This document shows, piece after piece, positions 43,529 through 53,901 of a DNA stretch of 64,000 bases. The stretch is from assembly GCF_002994045.1 (NCBI RefSeq), contig NZ_MQUC01000003.1, positions 2,580,501-2,644,500 on the forward strand, in the 5' to 3' direction. The position numbers and the translations under genes are program-made. Origin of the DNA: Nonlabens agnitus (GTDB lineage Bacteria > Bacteroidota > Bacteroidia > Flavobacteriales > Flavobacteriaceae). Below the pieces are notes generated by a model. That model did no database searches. It was not told where the DNA came from and was given only the letters and a program-made list of their open reading frames with translations. Position 1 is the stretch's first letter; each line of letters starts with the position of its first letter.

Positions 43529-44569
43529 ATGAATCAAAACGACCCTCAAAATAGAGAGGAGCAGGAAGTAGACTTAGTTCCTGTGTTTGTCTGGATAGGC
43601 GATGGAATCAAAGGATTTTTTAGAGCGATTGGAAATTTCTTTAAGGCGATAGGGCATGCGATTATCCTTTTCTTAATCTTTTTGCAAAAGAACATCATTC
43701 TCATTGGCTTGTTTATTTTGGTGGGAATTGGGCTAGGATATTACCTTGATTCTGCAGGAAAGTCTAATTATACGGCACAATTGAGAGTGCAGCCTAACTT
43801 TAATAGTTCCTCGCAGCTTATTTCAAATATCAAATACTACAACTCGCTTACTGATGAAGGCGATTATGATCGACTTGCTAATGCTCTAGGATTGTCCTTG
43901 GATGAGGCAAAGAAACTGAAGTCCTTCTCCATTGAAGAAAGCTACAACGATACGGAACTACTTGCAGAATATGATCGATTGGCAAGAGATTCAGATACTA
44001 TGGCTCTTGACAATTTCACCTTTGAAGGTTTCAAAGAAGCCAAAAGAGAAATTGATTATGAATTTTATGAGATCATTGCCAAGGCTGAAACCAGAGCGAT
44101 TCTTGAAAAAGCAATACCTAAGGTTATTGACATAAAGGAAAACTCTGGAATTAAAGCTGCTAGACTCTCCTATCTTGAGAATACAGAGTTTGATATTGAA
44201 GCAAAGAAATACCAATTGTCTGAAATCGATTCTTTGATAGCAGCCTATCAAAAAATGATATCCACAGAGAAGTCCTCTAGCGGTGGAAACACCAATCTTT
44301 TTGTAGGAGACCAGCGCTCATCTGACAATCTGGCGAATTTGTTTTATCAAAAGCAAACGTTGCTAGAAGATTTACAGGCGTTAAGAGAGGATAAATATGC
44401 ATCAGAAAACATTGTCAATGTCGTCTCAGAATACATTGTCAAAGGGAATGTAAAGAATGAACACATAAAGTTAAAGCTGATACTTGTGTTTTTCTTTTTA
44501 GGAATCTTTGTTGCAAGCATACCACTTTTATGGAGGTTTTTAAACACCTATTCAGCTAAAAACCCTTAA
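43529..44569 (+). CDS. Wzz-like chain-length regulator
   Basis: The 346-residue protein has a hydrophobic N-terminal region (about 25-72, probably with one true span at 52-72), a long helical periplasmic domain, and a C-terminal span (about 315-335). This two-span layout is that of Wzz/PCP proteins, which set polysaccharide length. No tyrosine-kinase domain is present. It begins the polysaccharide locus and precedes rmlD by 11 bases. Confidence 0.75.
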   Translation: MNQNDPQNREEQEVDLVPVFVWIGDGIKGFFRAIGNFFKAIGHAIILFLIFLQKNIILIGLFILVGIGLGYYLDSAGKSNYTAQLRVQPNFNSSSQLISNIKYYNSLTDEGDYDRLANALGLSLDEAKKLKSFSIEESYNDTELLAEYDRLARDSDTMALDNFTFEGFKEAKREIDYEFYEIIAKAETRAILEKAIPKVIDIKENSGIKAARLSYLENTEFDIEAKKYQLSEIDSLIAAYQKMISTEKSSSGGNTNLFVGDQRSSDNLANLFYQKQTLLEDLQALREDKYASENIVNVVSEYIVKGNVKNEHIKLKLILVFFFLGIFVASIPLLWRFLNTYSAKNP

Positions 44570-44580
44570 AACAAATCGAG

Positions 44581-45426
44581 TTGAAAAAGGTAATGATCAT
44601 AGGCGCAGGTGGAATGCTGGGCATTAGTATGGTTCATGAATTAGCCGGGTTTGATGTGGTGGCTCTAGAGAAAGAGGACCTTGATATTACCTGCTATTCA
44701 AAAGTTAGACAACAACTTCTAAAACATCAACCAGAATATATCATCAATTGTGCGGCTTATACGGCAGTAGATCTGGCGGAAAGGGAGCCAGAAAAAGCCC
44801 ATAAGATTAATGGTAGCGCGGTAGGAATGCTTGCTTCTCTTGCAAAACAGATCAATGCCACAATCATTCACTTTTCAACCGACTATGTGTTCGATGGTAA
44901 GGCTACTGAACCTTATAAGCCTACTGACCCTGTAAACCCAATCAATGTTTATGGCCAAAGTAAATTACTTGGGGAAATACTGATAAAACGCTCTGGAGCG
45001 AAACACTACATCTTTAGAATTTCTTGGCTTTACGCACCACACGGAAAGAATTTTTTCAAGTGGGTACTAGAGAATGATCTTGAAGAAATGAAGGTTGTGG
45101 ATACCCAAACAGGCTGTCCTACAAGTGCTCTGGACGTTGCCAGTTTTGTGAAACACGTTATTGAGAATGACCCTAAAAAACATGGAACTTATCACTTTAG
45201 CAATGAAGGTAGTATGACTTGGTACGCTTTCGCGAAAGCGATTATTAAACAGGCTGGATTGAATAATAAGATCACTAAAACAAATAAGTTTTCCACGCTT
45301 GCAAAGCGACCAGATTACAGTACGTTAGATTATAGTTTAATAAAAAAAGTCTTTAATTATGAAAGTCCAAAAGCTTGCACGGCTTTGTCTAATGTTTTTA
45401 CCCAATACAAAATGTTGAGTTCATGA
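44581..45426 (+). CDS. rmlD: dTDP-4-dehydrorhamnose reductase-like SDR
   Basis: The 281-residue protein has the NAD-binding start IIGAGGMLG, FSTDYVFDGK, and the catalytic YGQSK (YxxxK). It matches RmlD, which makes dTDP-L-rhamnose. The start is TTG at 44581 or ATG at 44593. rmlA, rmlB and rmlC are not in the window, so they lie elsewhere or the substrate differs. The palindrome encodes AFAKA in WYAFAKAI, which fits the family consensus WYxFAxAI without extra residues. It overlaps the next gene by 4 bases (ATGA). Confidence 0.88.
   Translation: MKKVMIIGAGGMLGISMVHELAGFDVVALEKEDLDITCYSKVRQQLLKHQPEYIINCAAYTAVDLAEREPEKAHKINGSAVGMLASLAKQINATIIHFSTDYVFDGKATEPYKPTDPVNPINVYGQSKLLGEILIKRSGAKHYIFRISWLYAPHGKNFFKWVLENDLEEMKVVDTQTGCPTSALDVASFVKHVIENDPKKHGTYHFSNEGSMTWYAFAKAIIKQAGLNNKITKTNKFSTLAKRPDYSTLDYSLIKKVFNYESPKACTALSNVFTQYKMLSS
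45225..45240. repeat. 16-bp palindrome, exact copy, last before a 9.4-kb gap
   Basis: Exact copy in rmlD, read as AFAKA. The next copy is at 54639. Confidence 0.95.
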
Positions 45427-46133
45427 GGGATCTTATTAAAAGATGCTATTATCAATTTCCCACTGTACGTAAGGTAAATGAATCGGTATGGGCTAACGTG
45501 TTTCATGATAGCATCAAACAATATGCATACTTAGATAGATTATCGCTCAATGTAGGAAGGTTTTCTGCAAATTATACTCTTTTGTATTTGTTACACAGAA
45601 TCATTGATATATCTAACCCTAAGCGATTATTAGAATTAGGATTAGGAGAATCCAGTAAGTTTATATCAACCTATTTGAAGCATGAGCACAATACTTGTAA
45701 TCATATTATTGTAGAACACGACAAGGATTGGGTCACGCATTTCTCAAAATTTGCACTCTCAGAATGCTCTGAAATACAGATGTTTGAAGTAAAAAAAGGA
45801 AGTTACCTCAACAAATATAGATCCTGTAATTATGTTGGTTTTGAACAGTTAGGTAAATCAGGAAAATTTCAAATGATTGTTATAGACGGTCCATTAGGAA
45901 CAAAACAATACTCTCGGAATGATGTCCTGCAACATCTAGAAGCGCTTGTTGATTTTAAAAATTTCATAATAGTTTTTGATGATACACAACGCAAAGGAGA
46001 GCACCAAACTTTTAAAGCTATGTGTAAACAAATAAAACAAAAGGGTGTATCTTATGGATCCACAACGTATTATGGTGATAAATTTGTCTCTTTGATATAT
46101 TCTTCAAACTATGACTATTTGAATACGCTTTAG
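45423..46133 (+). CDS. Putative SAM methyltransferase-fold protein
   Basis: A 236-residue protein with RLLELGLGESSKFISTYL near residues 69-86, which looks like a SAM-binding loop, and MIVIDGPLG and FIIVFDDTQR further on. The usual acidic and aromatic motifs are not all clear. It sits in the polysaccharide locus, so a role in glycan methylation is possible but unproven. Its gene is AT-rich relative to rmlD. Confidence 0.6.
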   Translation: MRDLIKRCYYQFPTVRKVNESVWANVFHDSIKQYAYLDRLSLNVGRFSANYTLLYLLHRIIDISNPKRLLELGLGESSKFISTYLKHEHNTCNHIIVEHDKDWVTHFSKFALSECSEIQMFEVKKGSYLNKYRSCNYVGFEQLGKSGKFQMIVIDGPLGTKQYSRNDVLQHLEALVDFKNFIIVFDDTQRKGEHQTFKAMCKQIKQKGVSYGSTTYYGDKFVSLIYSSNYDYLNTL

Positions 46134-46220
46134 GTAAAGGTTTTAATCAATTTAAAATATTTCTTAGGTGACATAAGTATTTTAATATTCAGAATTTTAC
46201 ACTAAAAAGTGTTTTTAGGG

Positions 46221-47474
46221 ATGAGATATATTTTCAAAAATTATTCTGGAGAAGAAAAAACTGTCGCTAAGAATTATAGCTCTCTGGTTGTACTACAAGG
46301 TTTGAATTATGTTCTTCCCTTGCTCATAATTCCTTTTTTAGAAAGGCAGTTGGGCCTTGAGAAATTCGGACTGGTGATGCTTGCTCAATATTTAATGGCT
46401 TTTTGTGTTGCGGCTACGGACTTTGGATTTAATGTTACCGCTACCAGAGAAATTTCTATTTTAAAAAATCAAAAAGGGGATTACTCAACTTTATATTTTA
46501 AAGTTTTTTGGGCTAGACTAATCTTATTATTGATCGTTTTTATGCTGTTGTGCCTAATAGTATTTACTGTGCCTCGTTTTAAGGTAGAATGGCATATTTA
46601 TCTTTTAAGCTATGGTGCGGTTATGGGTCAAACTTTATTACCAGATTGGTTTTTTTTAGGAATAGAAAAGATGAAATTCTTGACAATTGTAAATGTTGGA
46701 GCAAAGATCTTGTTTACATTATTATTATTTCTTTTCATTTCTTCACCGGCAGACTATCATTATGTTCCTATTTTTAACTCTATAGGGTTTATGACCGCAG
46801 GGTTGTTTATGTTCATTGTCAGTATGAAATACGTTAGTTGGCAATGGCCAAACTTTAAGGACAGTAGCCTGTTTTATAAGGAAAGCTTTCAAGTTTATAT
46901 TTCTAATATTTCCTCGCAGTTAAGTTATGCAGCTAATGGTTTGATTTTGGGGATTTTTGCTGGAGATGCGGTTGTTGGAATTTACAGTGCTTTTGATAAA
47001 TTGATAATTGCGGTTAGAAAGATGTTTTTACCATTCTATCATGCCATGTATCCCTATTTGGCTAGAAAATCTTTTTATGAAAAAAAGGGAACGATGAAAA
47101 AGCTAATTCCTACCGTTACCATATTTGGGTGTATTGTTTTTTTATTGATCCTATTTGTAGGAGAATGGGTAGTTAATCTAATCTATGAAAATATTGAAAT
47201 TCACCAAAATGTATACTTGTTCAAATGGATGGGACTTATAACGCTTTTTACAGGATTAAGCTCGCTTTTTCATTCATTGTATGCGCCAGCTAGAAAATTA
47301 TTTGATCAACGTATGTATATGATGTTGATTTCGGGAATTTTCAATATATCCTTGAGTTTAATAATAGTTCCTTACTTTCAATTGCAAGGAACTGTTATAG
47401 CAGCAATTTCAACAGAGCTACTATTACTATTTATCGCCGCATACTTTTACAGAAAAGATCAATTAAATGGCTAA
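46221..47474 (+). CDS. wzx: Wzx-type polysaccharide flippase
   Basis: The protein (417 residues from the ATG at 46221; a GTG four codons upstream at 46209 is possible) has about 12 membrane segments. The start NYSSLVVLQGLNYVLPLLIIPFL and LGLEKFGLVMLAQYL are typical of Wzx/PST flippases. It moves lipid-linked repeat units across the inner membrane. It overlaps the following glycosyltransferase by 8 bases. AT-rich. Confidence 0.9.
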   Translation: MRYIFKNYSGEEKTVAKNYSSLVVLQGLNYVLPLLIIPFLERQLGLEKFGLVMLAQYLMAFCVAATDFGFNVTATREISILKNQKGDYSTLYFKVFWARLILLLIVFMLLCLIVFTVPRFKVEWHIYLLSYGAVMGQTLLPDWFFLGIEKMKFLTIVNVGAKILFTLLLFLFISSPADYHYVPIFNSIGFMTAGLFMFIVSMKYVSWQWPNFKDSSLFYKESFQVYISNISSQLSYAANGLILGIFAGDAVVGIYSAFDKLIIAVRKMFLPFYHAMYPYLARKSFYEKKGTMKKLIPTVTIFGCIVFLLILFVGEWVVNLIYENIEIHQNVYLFKWMGLITLFTGLSSLFHSLYAPARKLFDQRMYMMLISGIFNISLSLIIVPYFQLQGTVIAAISTELLLLFIAAYFYRKDQLNG

Positions 47475-48531
47475 AAAGCTACTTATAATACAAACCTCTT
47501 TACCCTCATATAGATTAGCTTTAATAGATGTGATACGAAATCATCTAGGGGCCCGGCTTGAAGTTTTTTGTGGAGGCAGATTTTTTGATCCTTCCATAAA
47601 AAGAGATGAAAAATTCAAACCAGACATATTTCTCAAAAACCGATTTTTTTTAAATAACAAAATTTTATGGCAGTCCGGACTCTTAAAGCATGTGCTGCGA
47701 GATGATATAATGGTATTGACCATTAACCCTAGAGTTCTTTCTAATTGGGTGGCTTTGATTATAAGAAAGGCTGTTAGGAAGAAAACTTTTTTATGGGGAC
47801 ACGCTTGGTCTAAAGGTGGTAAAAATACAACTAGTGAAGTTTTAAGGCACGCCATGCGCTCATTGGGGAATGAGATTATCGTATATACAAATACACAAAA
47901 AAGGGAATTGAAACTGAAAATGGGCAAAAAGAATATCCATGTTGCTCCCAATGCAATATATCATAAGTCAGAAATGACGAGCGCTCATGACCATAACCCT
48001 AGAGATATAATATTTGTAAGCCGCATGGCTACGAATAAAAAGCCCCTATTACTAATCAAAGCTTTTGAAAAAAGTATATCCCATATACCAAGAGATTCAC
48101 GATTACTTTTAATAGGCGACGGTCCTGAAGTCTCAAATTTGAAGACTTATATCGCTAATTCAAATCTTAATGACCGTGTAATTCTGTTAGGTGAAATTAC
48201 AAATGTTGAAAAACTTGCACAATATTATTTCAGCTCTTTGGTTAGCGTTTCACCCGGCAGGGTAGGTTTAGGACTAACACAAAGCTTGGGTTTTGGAGTT
48301 CCTATGATAATCGCAAAAAATGAAAAGCATGGTCCAGAGATTGAAGCTGCTAATGAAGGTTATAACAGTTACTATTTTAACGAAAATGATTCAAACGATC
48401 TTTCTCAAAAAATAAATAAAGTCTTTCAAATTTGTGATGATATTTTATTAAGGCGCAACGCTATTTGCGAAAATTGTAAAGAGCAATACTCAGTAGAAGC
48501 AATGGCTCAAACATTTATTAATTTGGTTTAA
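47467..48531 (+). CDS. Glycosyltransferase, GT4-like
   Basis: The 354-residue protein has a GT-B layout. The second half shows the donor-site pattern DIIFVSRMATNKKPLLLIKAFEK, LLIGDGPE and a late GLTQSLGFGVPMIIA with ENEKHGPEIEA-like acidic residues. It likely adds one sugar to the repeat unit. The donor cannot be predicted. It overlaps the flippase gene. Confidence 0.85.
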   Translation: MAKKLLIIQTSLPSYRLALIDVIRNHLGARLEVFCGGRFFDPSIKRDEKFKPDIFLKNRFFLNNKILWQSGLLKHVLRDDIMVLTINPRVLSNWVALIIRKAVRKKTFLWGHAWSKGGKNTTSEVLRHAMRSLGNEIIVYTNTQKRELKLKMGKKNIHVAPNAIYHKSEMTSAHDHNPRDIIFVSRMATNKKPLLLIKAFEKSISHIPRDSRLLLIGDGPEVSNLKTYIANSNLNDRVILLGEITNVEKLAQYYFSSLVSVSPGRVGLGLTQSLGFGVPMIIAKNEKHGPEIEAANEGYNSYYFNENDSNDLSQKINKVFQICDDILLRRNAICENCKEQYSVEAMAQTFINLV

Positions 48532-48852
48532 ATAAATAATCTTAGAAAGCATATTTGGCAGCAGTTAGAGATTAAGGAACTCTACTTTTTTTAAACGATA
48601 GAATGATGATATAAAACGCAACTACCTTATAAAAATTAACGTAATTACATTATCAGAACCATTAAAAAAATGTTTGAAACTCTTAATTTACTATTTACAT
48701 CCGGATTTTTCAAAAAAAACGGTGTCTTTTTAATAAATTAACTAAATAAACCTATGTGTTATATGATCTAAAGCTTGAAAAAGAAACTTCAGTATTTTGA
48801 TCATAAAACATAATGTTATGGTCAATTTTGTAAAAACCTATAGCTGCATTAA
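48532..48852. other. AT-rich gene-free stretch in the polysaccharide locus
   Basis: 321 bases with no convincing ORF or RNA. A weak hairpin (AGAG/CTCT near 48568-48587) followed by seven T may terminate the upstream unit. The very low GC suggests foreign DNA or a promoter region. Confidence 0.45.
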
Positions 48853-50307
48853 ATGATCAAATGGAGAGATCTTTTTTTCATGGTTTACCTGTTGGTCAGC
48901 CTTTTTCATTTTTGGAATTTTAGTCCAGAAAACGTTTACATATATGCTTTTTTTGGTTTAAATTTTATAGTGATTTCTACTATCATGGTATATCATATTT
49001 ATATTGAAAAAGCTTACAGTCCATTCCTCTCTACCTTTTTAGTATTTAACTATCTTTTTTTCTTAGTTGCTCCAATGAGTCAAATAACAGAAATTGTAGG
49101 AACTGAGCAGTTAACTTTTTTAAACAAATTTCCATTACAAGAGAATCTAATATTAAAAACGCTAGTCTTAATTCTGATATTTAATATTAGCTTTTTTGTT
49201 TTTTATCTGAAGTTCAAAACACTAGCTTTCAAAAGGGCTATTAGCTATAAAAACTCTTCAAAAAAAGGGAGCGGAAGCCTACCAGTTCTCGCTCTATTAT
49301 GGTTATCTGTAGGCTTTATAATTATACTCACAAATTTTGATTTTATAATTTCTGAATTCAATCGTCCATCTTGGCAATCTCCAGATGCGAGTGTTGTTGA
49401 AGGTCTAATTAAAACTAAAATTTTGTTTGTTATTCCTTTATCAGGTATAATAATCACGACAAAAGCTTTAAGGTCTAGTTTAAATATATCAAACCAGTGG
49501 CTTATGTATATTACCCTTTTCTTATTTTTCGTTCAATTATTTATTTTAAAAAACCCTTTACTTGCTAAACGACATGAATTAGGGCCTATATTTTTTGTCT
49601 TGCTATTTTTATTTGTTCCCAGGTTAATTAACACAAACCTTAAAGTGTGCGGTATGATTTTTATCGCGATGCTAGTAGGTTTCCCGCTTGCACAGTTGTT
49701 GACACATGTAAACTATGGTGCACAGGAGCTATTTTCAGACCCTAGCCTTCTTCTTGTAGCTATAGAAAATGGTGTTTTAACTAACGGTTATTATAGCTTA
49801 AATTATGACGCTTTTTTAAATATTGGTGTAATCATAAACCATGTCGCAGACACAGGCTTAAGTTATGGTTATCAAATGCTCAGTGGGATCTTATTTTTTA
49901 TACCGCGTTTTATATGGCAATCTAAGCCAACATCCTCAGGGACGATTGTAGGAGAAACCCTTAAAAATGAGTACGGATTTAACTTTACTAATGTTTCTAA
50001 CCCGTTTGTTTCAGAGGCATATCATAATTTTGGATATTTCGGGATAATTATATTTTCAATTATTTTAGTTTTTGTGATTATCTTATTTGTAGACTGGCTC
50101 AGGTCAGCTAATTTATTTAAACAATGCACAGCCATCTATTTCTCACTCCATCTCATTATGTTTTTAAGAGGTGACTTTACCAATGGTATGGCGTATATGG
50201 GAGGAGCTATGATTAGTCTGTATATTTTACCTTCCTTAGCACACACTTTATTGAAAACTTTGATGTTCTCCAATAAAAATCAGCGCACGGCAGATGGTAT
50301 TGAATAG
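48853..50307 (+). CDS. Wzy-like polysaccharide polymerase
   Basis: The 484-residue protein has about 12 membrane segments and a large extracytoplasmic loop (about 270-345). It looks like an O-antigen or capsule repeat polymerase; such proteins share topology and little sequence. The gene is AT-rich. It overlaps the next gene by 14 bases. Confidence 0.75.
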   Translation: MIKWRDLFFMVYLLVSLFHFWNFSPENVYIYAFFGLNFIVISTIMVYHIYIEKAYSPFLSTFLVFNYLFFLVAPMSQITEIVGTEQLTFLNKFPLQENLILKTLVLILIFNISFFVFYLKFKTLAFKRAISYKNSSKKGSGSLPVLALLWLSVGFIIILTNFDFIISEFNRPSWQSPDASVVEGLIKTKILFVIPLSGIIITTKALRSSLNISNQWLMYITLFLFFVQLFILKNPLLAKRHELGPIFFVLLFLFVPRLINTNLKVCGMIFIAMLVGFPLAQLLTHVNYGAQELFSDPSLLLVAIENGVLTNGYYSLNYDAFLNIGVIINHVADTGLSYGYQMLSGILFFIPRFIWQSKPTSSGTIVGETLKNEYGFNFTNVSNPFVSEAYHNFGYFGIIIFSIILVFVIILFVDWLRSANLFKQCTAIYFSLHLIMFLRGDFTNGMAYMGGAMISLYILPSLAHTLLKTLMFSNKNQRTADGIE

Positions 50308-51544
50308 ATTGGAAAAATCATATCTGTATGTCTGCTTGGTGGCATTTGCTATGCCGATCCTCCCTAATTTTCTTAGAAATGTAGTTATAGCTGGTATCGC
50401 TGTTTTGACTATTTTCTGCCTTTTTGATAAAAAAACTAAGACGAAATTTAATTATAAACTCTCCATCTTTGGATCTTCTTTGTATATACTTTATGCGGTA
50501 AGCATGTTTTACACAGAGAACGTCGATGTCGGTTTTAAAAAACTGGAAACAGGGGTTTCACTTATAGTAATGCCGTTGCTATTCAGCTTTATGCCAGATG
50601 TTGTTAAACAATCTTTACGGTCAAAGATTCATATATTTTTCTCCATATTTATTACGTCAGTAACACTGGCCTTTATAGTATTTTTCTGCATATTTTGGGA
50701 ACATTATGGGATGTCACTATTCCAGCATTTCCCTACCGTTATCGACAATGATCTAGGACCTTATAATATTCACCCTATCTACTTGAGCATGCATGGTGCG
50801 ATTGCTATTCTTATGTCCCTGCATCTACTCAGTAGAACTAAATCTGCCAAAGTAATTATCATTTTGATTGTCAGCAATATAATTATTGCTGCATTTATGC
50901 TTATTCTAATAAAGAAGGGACCCATTCTGTCTCTAATTATTGCGGGATTATATTATGTTATTTCTGCTGGGAACTCAAAAACTTGGACTGTTCTGGGCCT
51001 TATAGCACTCATATTTGCATCAGTAATCATAATACATCCCAAAGTGAACAGTAAATTCTCAGAACTCTTAAAAATAGGAGCACAAGACAATTCCGTTATG
51101 AGCTCAACAAATATTAGGATGGAAATTTATAAATGCGGAAAGGAAATAATACCGCAGGCTGGTATATTGGGTTTTGGTGTCGGTGATGCGAGAGAAAAGT
51201 TATTGGATTGCTATATAGAGACTAATGAGAATCTTGCATTGTACAAATACAATTCGCACAATCAATACCTAAGTATCATTTTACGGGCTGGGTTCTTAGG
51301 GCTGCTGCTGTTTGCAATGTATATAATTTTTCTAATTCTAGGACTCAAAAAGAATAAGGGATATATCGCTATTTCTCTAATATTATTTTATTTGTTGGTC
51401 ATGTTTTCTGAAAACATACTCGAGCGAGAGAATGGAGTTCTTTACTTTAGTTATTTTTCTGCATTTCTTTACGTTGCTTTTACAGCAGCACGACCGTCTG
51501 AAGTTGAGGAGTCTTTCCGCATTAATGAAAAAATGTCGGACTAG
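50294..51544 (+). CDS. O-antigen ligase-like membrane protein
   Basis: The 416-residue protein has about 11 membrane segments. The second half contains a loop with GILGFGVGDAREKLLDCY and YNSHNQYLSIILRAG; the SHNxYL pattern is typical of the WaaL/RfaL ligase superfamily. It may attach the polysaccharide to lipid A-core or act as a second polymerase. It overlaps the Wzy-like gene. Confidence 0.8.
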   Translation: MVLNRLEKSYLYVCLVAFAMPILPNFLRNVVIAGIAVLTIFCLFDKKTKTKFNYKLSIFGSSLYILYAVSMFYTENVDVGFKKLETGVSLIVMPLLFSFMPDVVKQSLRSKIHIFFSIFITSVTLAFIVFFCIFWEHYGMSLFQHFPTVIDNDLGPYNIHPIYLSMHGAIAILMSLHLLSRTKSAKVIIILIVSNIIIAAFMLILIKKGPILSLIIAGLYYVISAGNSKTWTVLGLIALIFASVIIIHPKVNSKFSELLKIGAQDNSVMSSTNIRMEIYKCGKEIIPQAGILGFGVGDAREKLLDCYIETNENLALYKYNSHNQYLSIILRAGFLGLLLFAMYIIFLILGLKKNKGYIAISLILFYLLVMFSENILERENGVLYFSYFSAFLYVAFTAARPSEVEESFRINEKMSD

Positions 51545-51840
51545 CTTTGCCTATCTGTTTTACCACCGGAAAAAAATATATTTTCAAAAATTTTAATAAA
51601 ATAAGTTTTAATTGCGCATTGCAAAAAACTCAAATTCATCAACGATGACCTAACAGTTCAGGATCCATTTAGTTTTCCCTCAACTGTATTAGACTCTAAA
51701 GACATATATAAATGCGTTGTCTCAAACATCAATGAAATTCCCTAAAACATAGGTTTGGCTTTTCGTTCAGATGAGTTATGTATTTTGTTACTTTGCTCGT
51801 ATTCTAGAGTTCTCCATCAATCTGCCTTGTATTTTCAATC

Positions 51841-52914
51841 ATGAAAAAAAATAAAACCTTCGTTTTAATAGGGCCAGTACCACCGCCAGTGACTGGAAAC
51901 AACCTTGTAAATGTTGAGGTCGCTAGGGTTATAAAATCTGATGGTTGGAAGCTTAGGTCCATCGATATGGAGATTAATAGGAAGTTGGATCAAACTATAG
52001 GAAAGTTTACCTGGTATAAGCTCGCTATTTTTAAGAGATATTTAAAACTGCATTATATTCTATCTAGTAATATAGTTTATTGTAGTATCGGCCAATCATT
52101 TCTTGGTATTGTGAAATATGCTCCATTTATAATCCTAGCTTCTGCCCTTGGAAAGGAAAAGGTGGTTCACTTGCATGGTAATGCTTTGAAGGATAATTAT
52201 GAAAGCTTCAATAAGTTGCAAAAAGTAATTTCCCGACACCTTCTTTCTAAATTTGATAAGGCAATAGTTTTATCATGTTCAATGAAAGCTAACTTCACTC
52301 CATTTCTCAAGGAAAACCAGATATCGGTATGCTGGAATTTTTCACCAGTACAACCGATTAAATCAACTGTAAAGACCCGTAAAAGGATAAATATTCTGTT
52401 CTTGAGCAACTTATTACCAGCAAAAGGTATTGAGACCTTCCTTGATGCAGTGGAAAATTTAATCGCGAGCGACCATAAGATCAATATTAAAATAGCCGGA
52501 GCCGCATCCACCGACAGACTGGATATTTTGAAACGTATAGAAACAAACCAACAGATAGAATATTGCGGTGTCGTAGCAGATGATAAAAAATCCGAACTCT
52601 ATAATTGGGCAGATATTTTCTGTATGCCTACTTTAAATAAACAGGAAGGGCAGCCACTAGTAATTCTCGAGGCATTGAGCCATGGATGCTATATAATCGC
52701 ATCAGATGTACCAGGAATATCTGATGTGCTCTCACCAAAAAATGGTGAATTGATAGAGCCGACATCTGAAAACATCAAAAATTCGATAGCAAAGATTACT
52801 GAAAATCGAAATAACTTGATTATTGTAGAAAAAAACAATAGAAAATATTCCGAATTTTTTAGCCGTTCCAGTTTCAAAATACGCTTTCTCGAGATCATAA
52901 ATCAAGCAAAATAA
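51841..52914 (+). CDS. Glycosyltransferase, GT4-like
   Basis: The 357-residue GT-B protein begins IGPVPPPVTGNNLVNVEVAR, the glycine-rich acceptor loop common to GT4 members. INILFLSNLLPAKGIETFLDA starts the donor domain, and PTLNKQEGQPLVILEALSHGCYIIASDVPG is the donor motif with EGQPLVILEA (EX7E). It likely adds a sugar to the repeat unit. It follows a 296-base gap in which I see no gene. Confidence 0.88.
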   Translation: MKKNKTFVLIGPVPPPVTGNNLVNVEVARVIKSDGWKLRSIDMEINRKLDQTIGKFTWYKLAIFKRYLKLHYILSSNIVYCSIGQSFLGIVKYAPFIILASALGKEKVVHLHGNALKDNYESFNKLQKVISRHLLSKFDKAIVLSCSMKANFTPFLKENQISVCWNFSPVQPIKSTVKTRKRINILFLSNLLPAKGIETFLDAVENLIASDHKINIKIAGAASTDRLDILKRIETNQQIEYCGVVADDKKSELYNWADIFCMPTLNKQEGQPLVILEALSHGCYIIASDVPGISDVLSPKNGELIEPTSENIKNSIAKITENRNNLIIVEKNNRKYSEFFSRSSFKIRFLEIINQAK

Positions 52915-53069
52915 CACCTGAGGAAGAGTGAATTTTGAACAGTCAACCACTATAATTTTATTACATCATAATGCTCTACTATTTATTATTTAGAAGTCAG
53001 TTATGAAATGAAACATAAACTGCGTAATATTAGTTTTGATTATATAATGATGGTATTAAAAAACCATAG

Positions 53070-53768
53070 TTACTCAGTGATGACCATCAAGGAATATCCA
53101 CCTAATAGTTTTACTGTAAAATCAGGAGCTATTGAAAAAAGAACTTTTCTGGCAACGTTGCCTATTTTCATTTTTAAAGATTTGTTCGGTGTTTTAATAT
53201 TGCCAGATGTATAGAAATAGTCAATAACCTTCTGCTCTGTATCTTCTAAAGTTGCTAGAGCAGTTTCTTTTGTATAATAGTGTAAATGACCTACTTCATT
53301 TCTAGCATCAATCATCTTACCTCTTAATATGGCACTAATATGGACATCTAGAGGAATGTGATAAACCTTGTATTTTGCGCGCCTTGAGCAATCTTCTATA
53401 AAACCTAAGTAGTCAGGTACATGCTCAAAAACATCAATTATCAACAGCACATCAGAGTAAACATCCTTTTCAGCAAGGTTATCTAGAAAGAACTTGACAT
53501 TGCTTTTTTCTTTTTTTTTCGCAACATTGATAGCATCTATTGCAATGTCATAGCCATTATAATTCATGGTTACGTCATTATACAACTTATCCATATTGAG
53601 TAGGACCTCTCCAAAACCACAACCGACTTCGTTTATTGATTTAGGCTTGATGTTATTCTTATTTATTATGTCAAAAGCATATTTTGCTTTCCATGGAGAA
53701 TCGCCTACATCCCAATCTTTTTTGAGCTTAAAGTATTCTGAGTTTTCGCCACTATAAATATCTTTCAT
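53070..53768 (-). CDS. Class I SAM methyltransferase on the opposite strand
   Basis: The 232-residue protein has SINEVGCGFGEVLLNM as its SAM loop (near residues 59-74) and LLIIDVFEHVPD as the post-motif. It resembles sugar or lipid methyltransferases. It is the only minus-strand gene inside the locus, so it is transcribed separately. AT-rich like its neighbours. Confidence 0.82.
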   Translation of the reverse strand: MKDIYSGENSEYFKLKKDWDVGDSPWKAKYAFDIINKNNIKPKSINEVGCGFGEVLLNMDKLYNDVTMNYNGYDIAIDAINVAKKKEKSNVKFFLDNLAEKDVYSDVLLIIDVFEHVPDYLGFIEDCSRRAKYKVYHIPLDVHISAILRGKMIDARNEVGHLHYYTKETALATLEDTEQKVIDYFYTSGNIKTPNKSLKMKIGNVARKVLFSIAPDFTVKLLGGYSLMVITE

Positions 53769-53901
53769 TCTTAAGCTTTACGGTTTATATAGCTGATAAG
53801 GAATCCAAATATAAGTTTTTTAAGAGTTGGTTTAAAAGGGTATTTTAGCGCTGTTTGCATGAACTCTCACTAGTCATGCGATCAGAATATCGACTAAAAC
53901 T

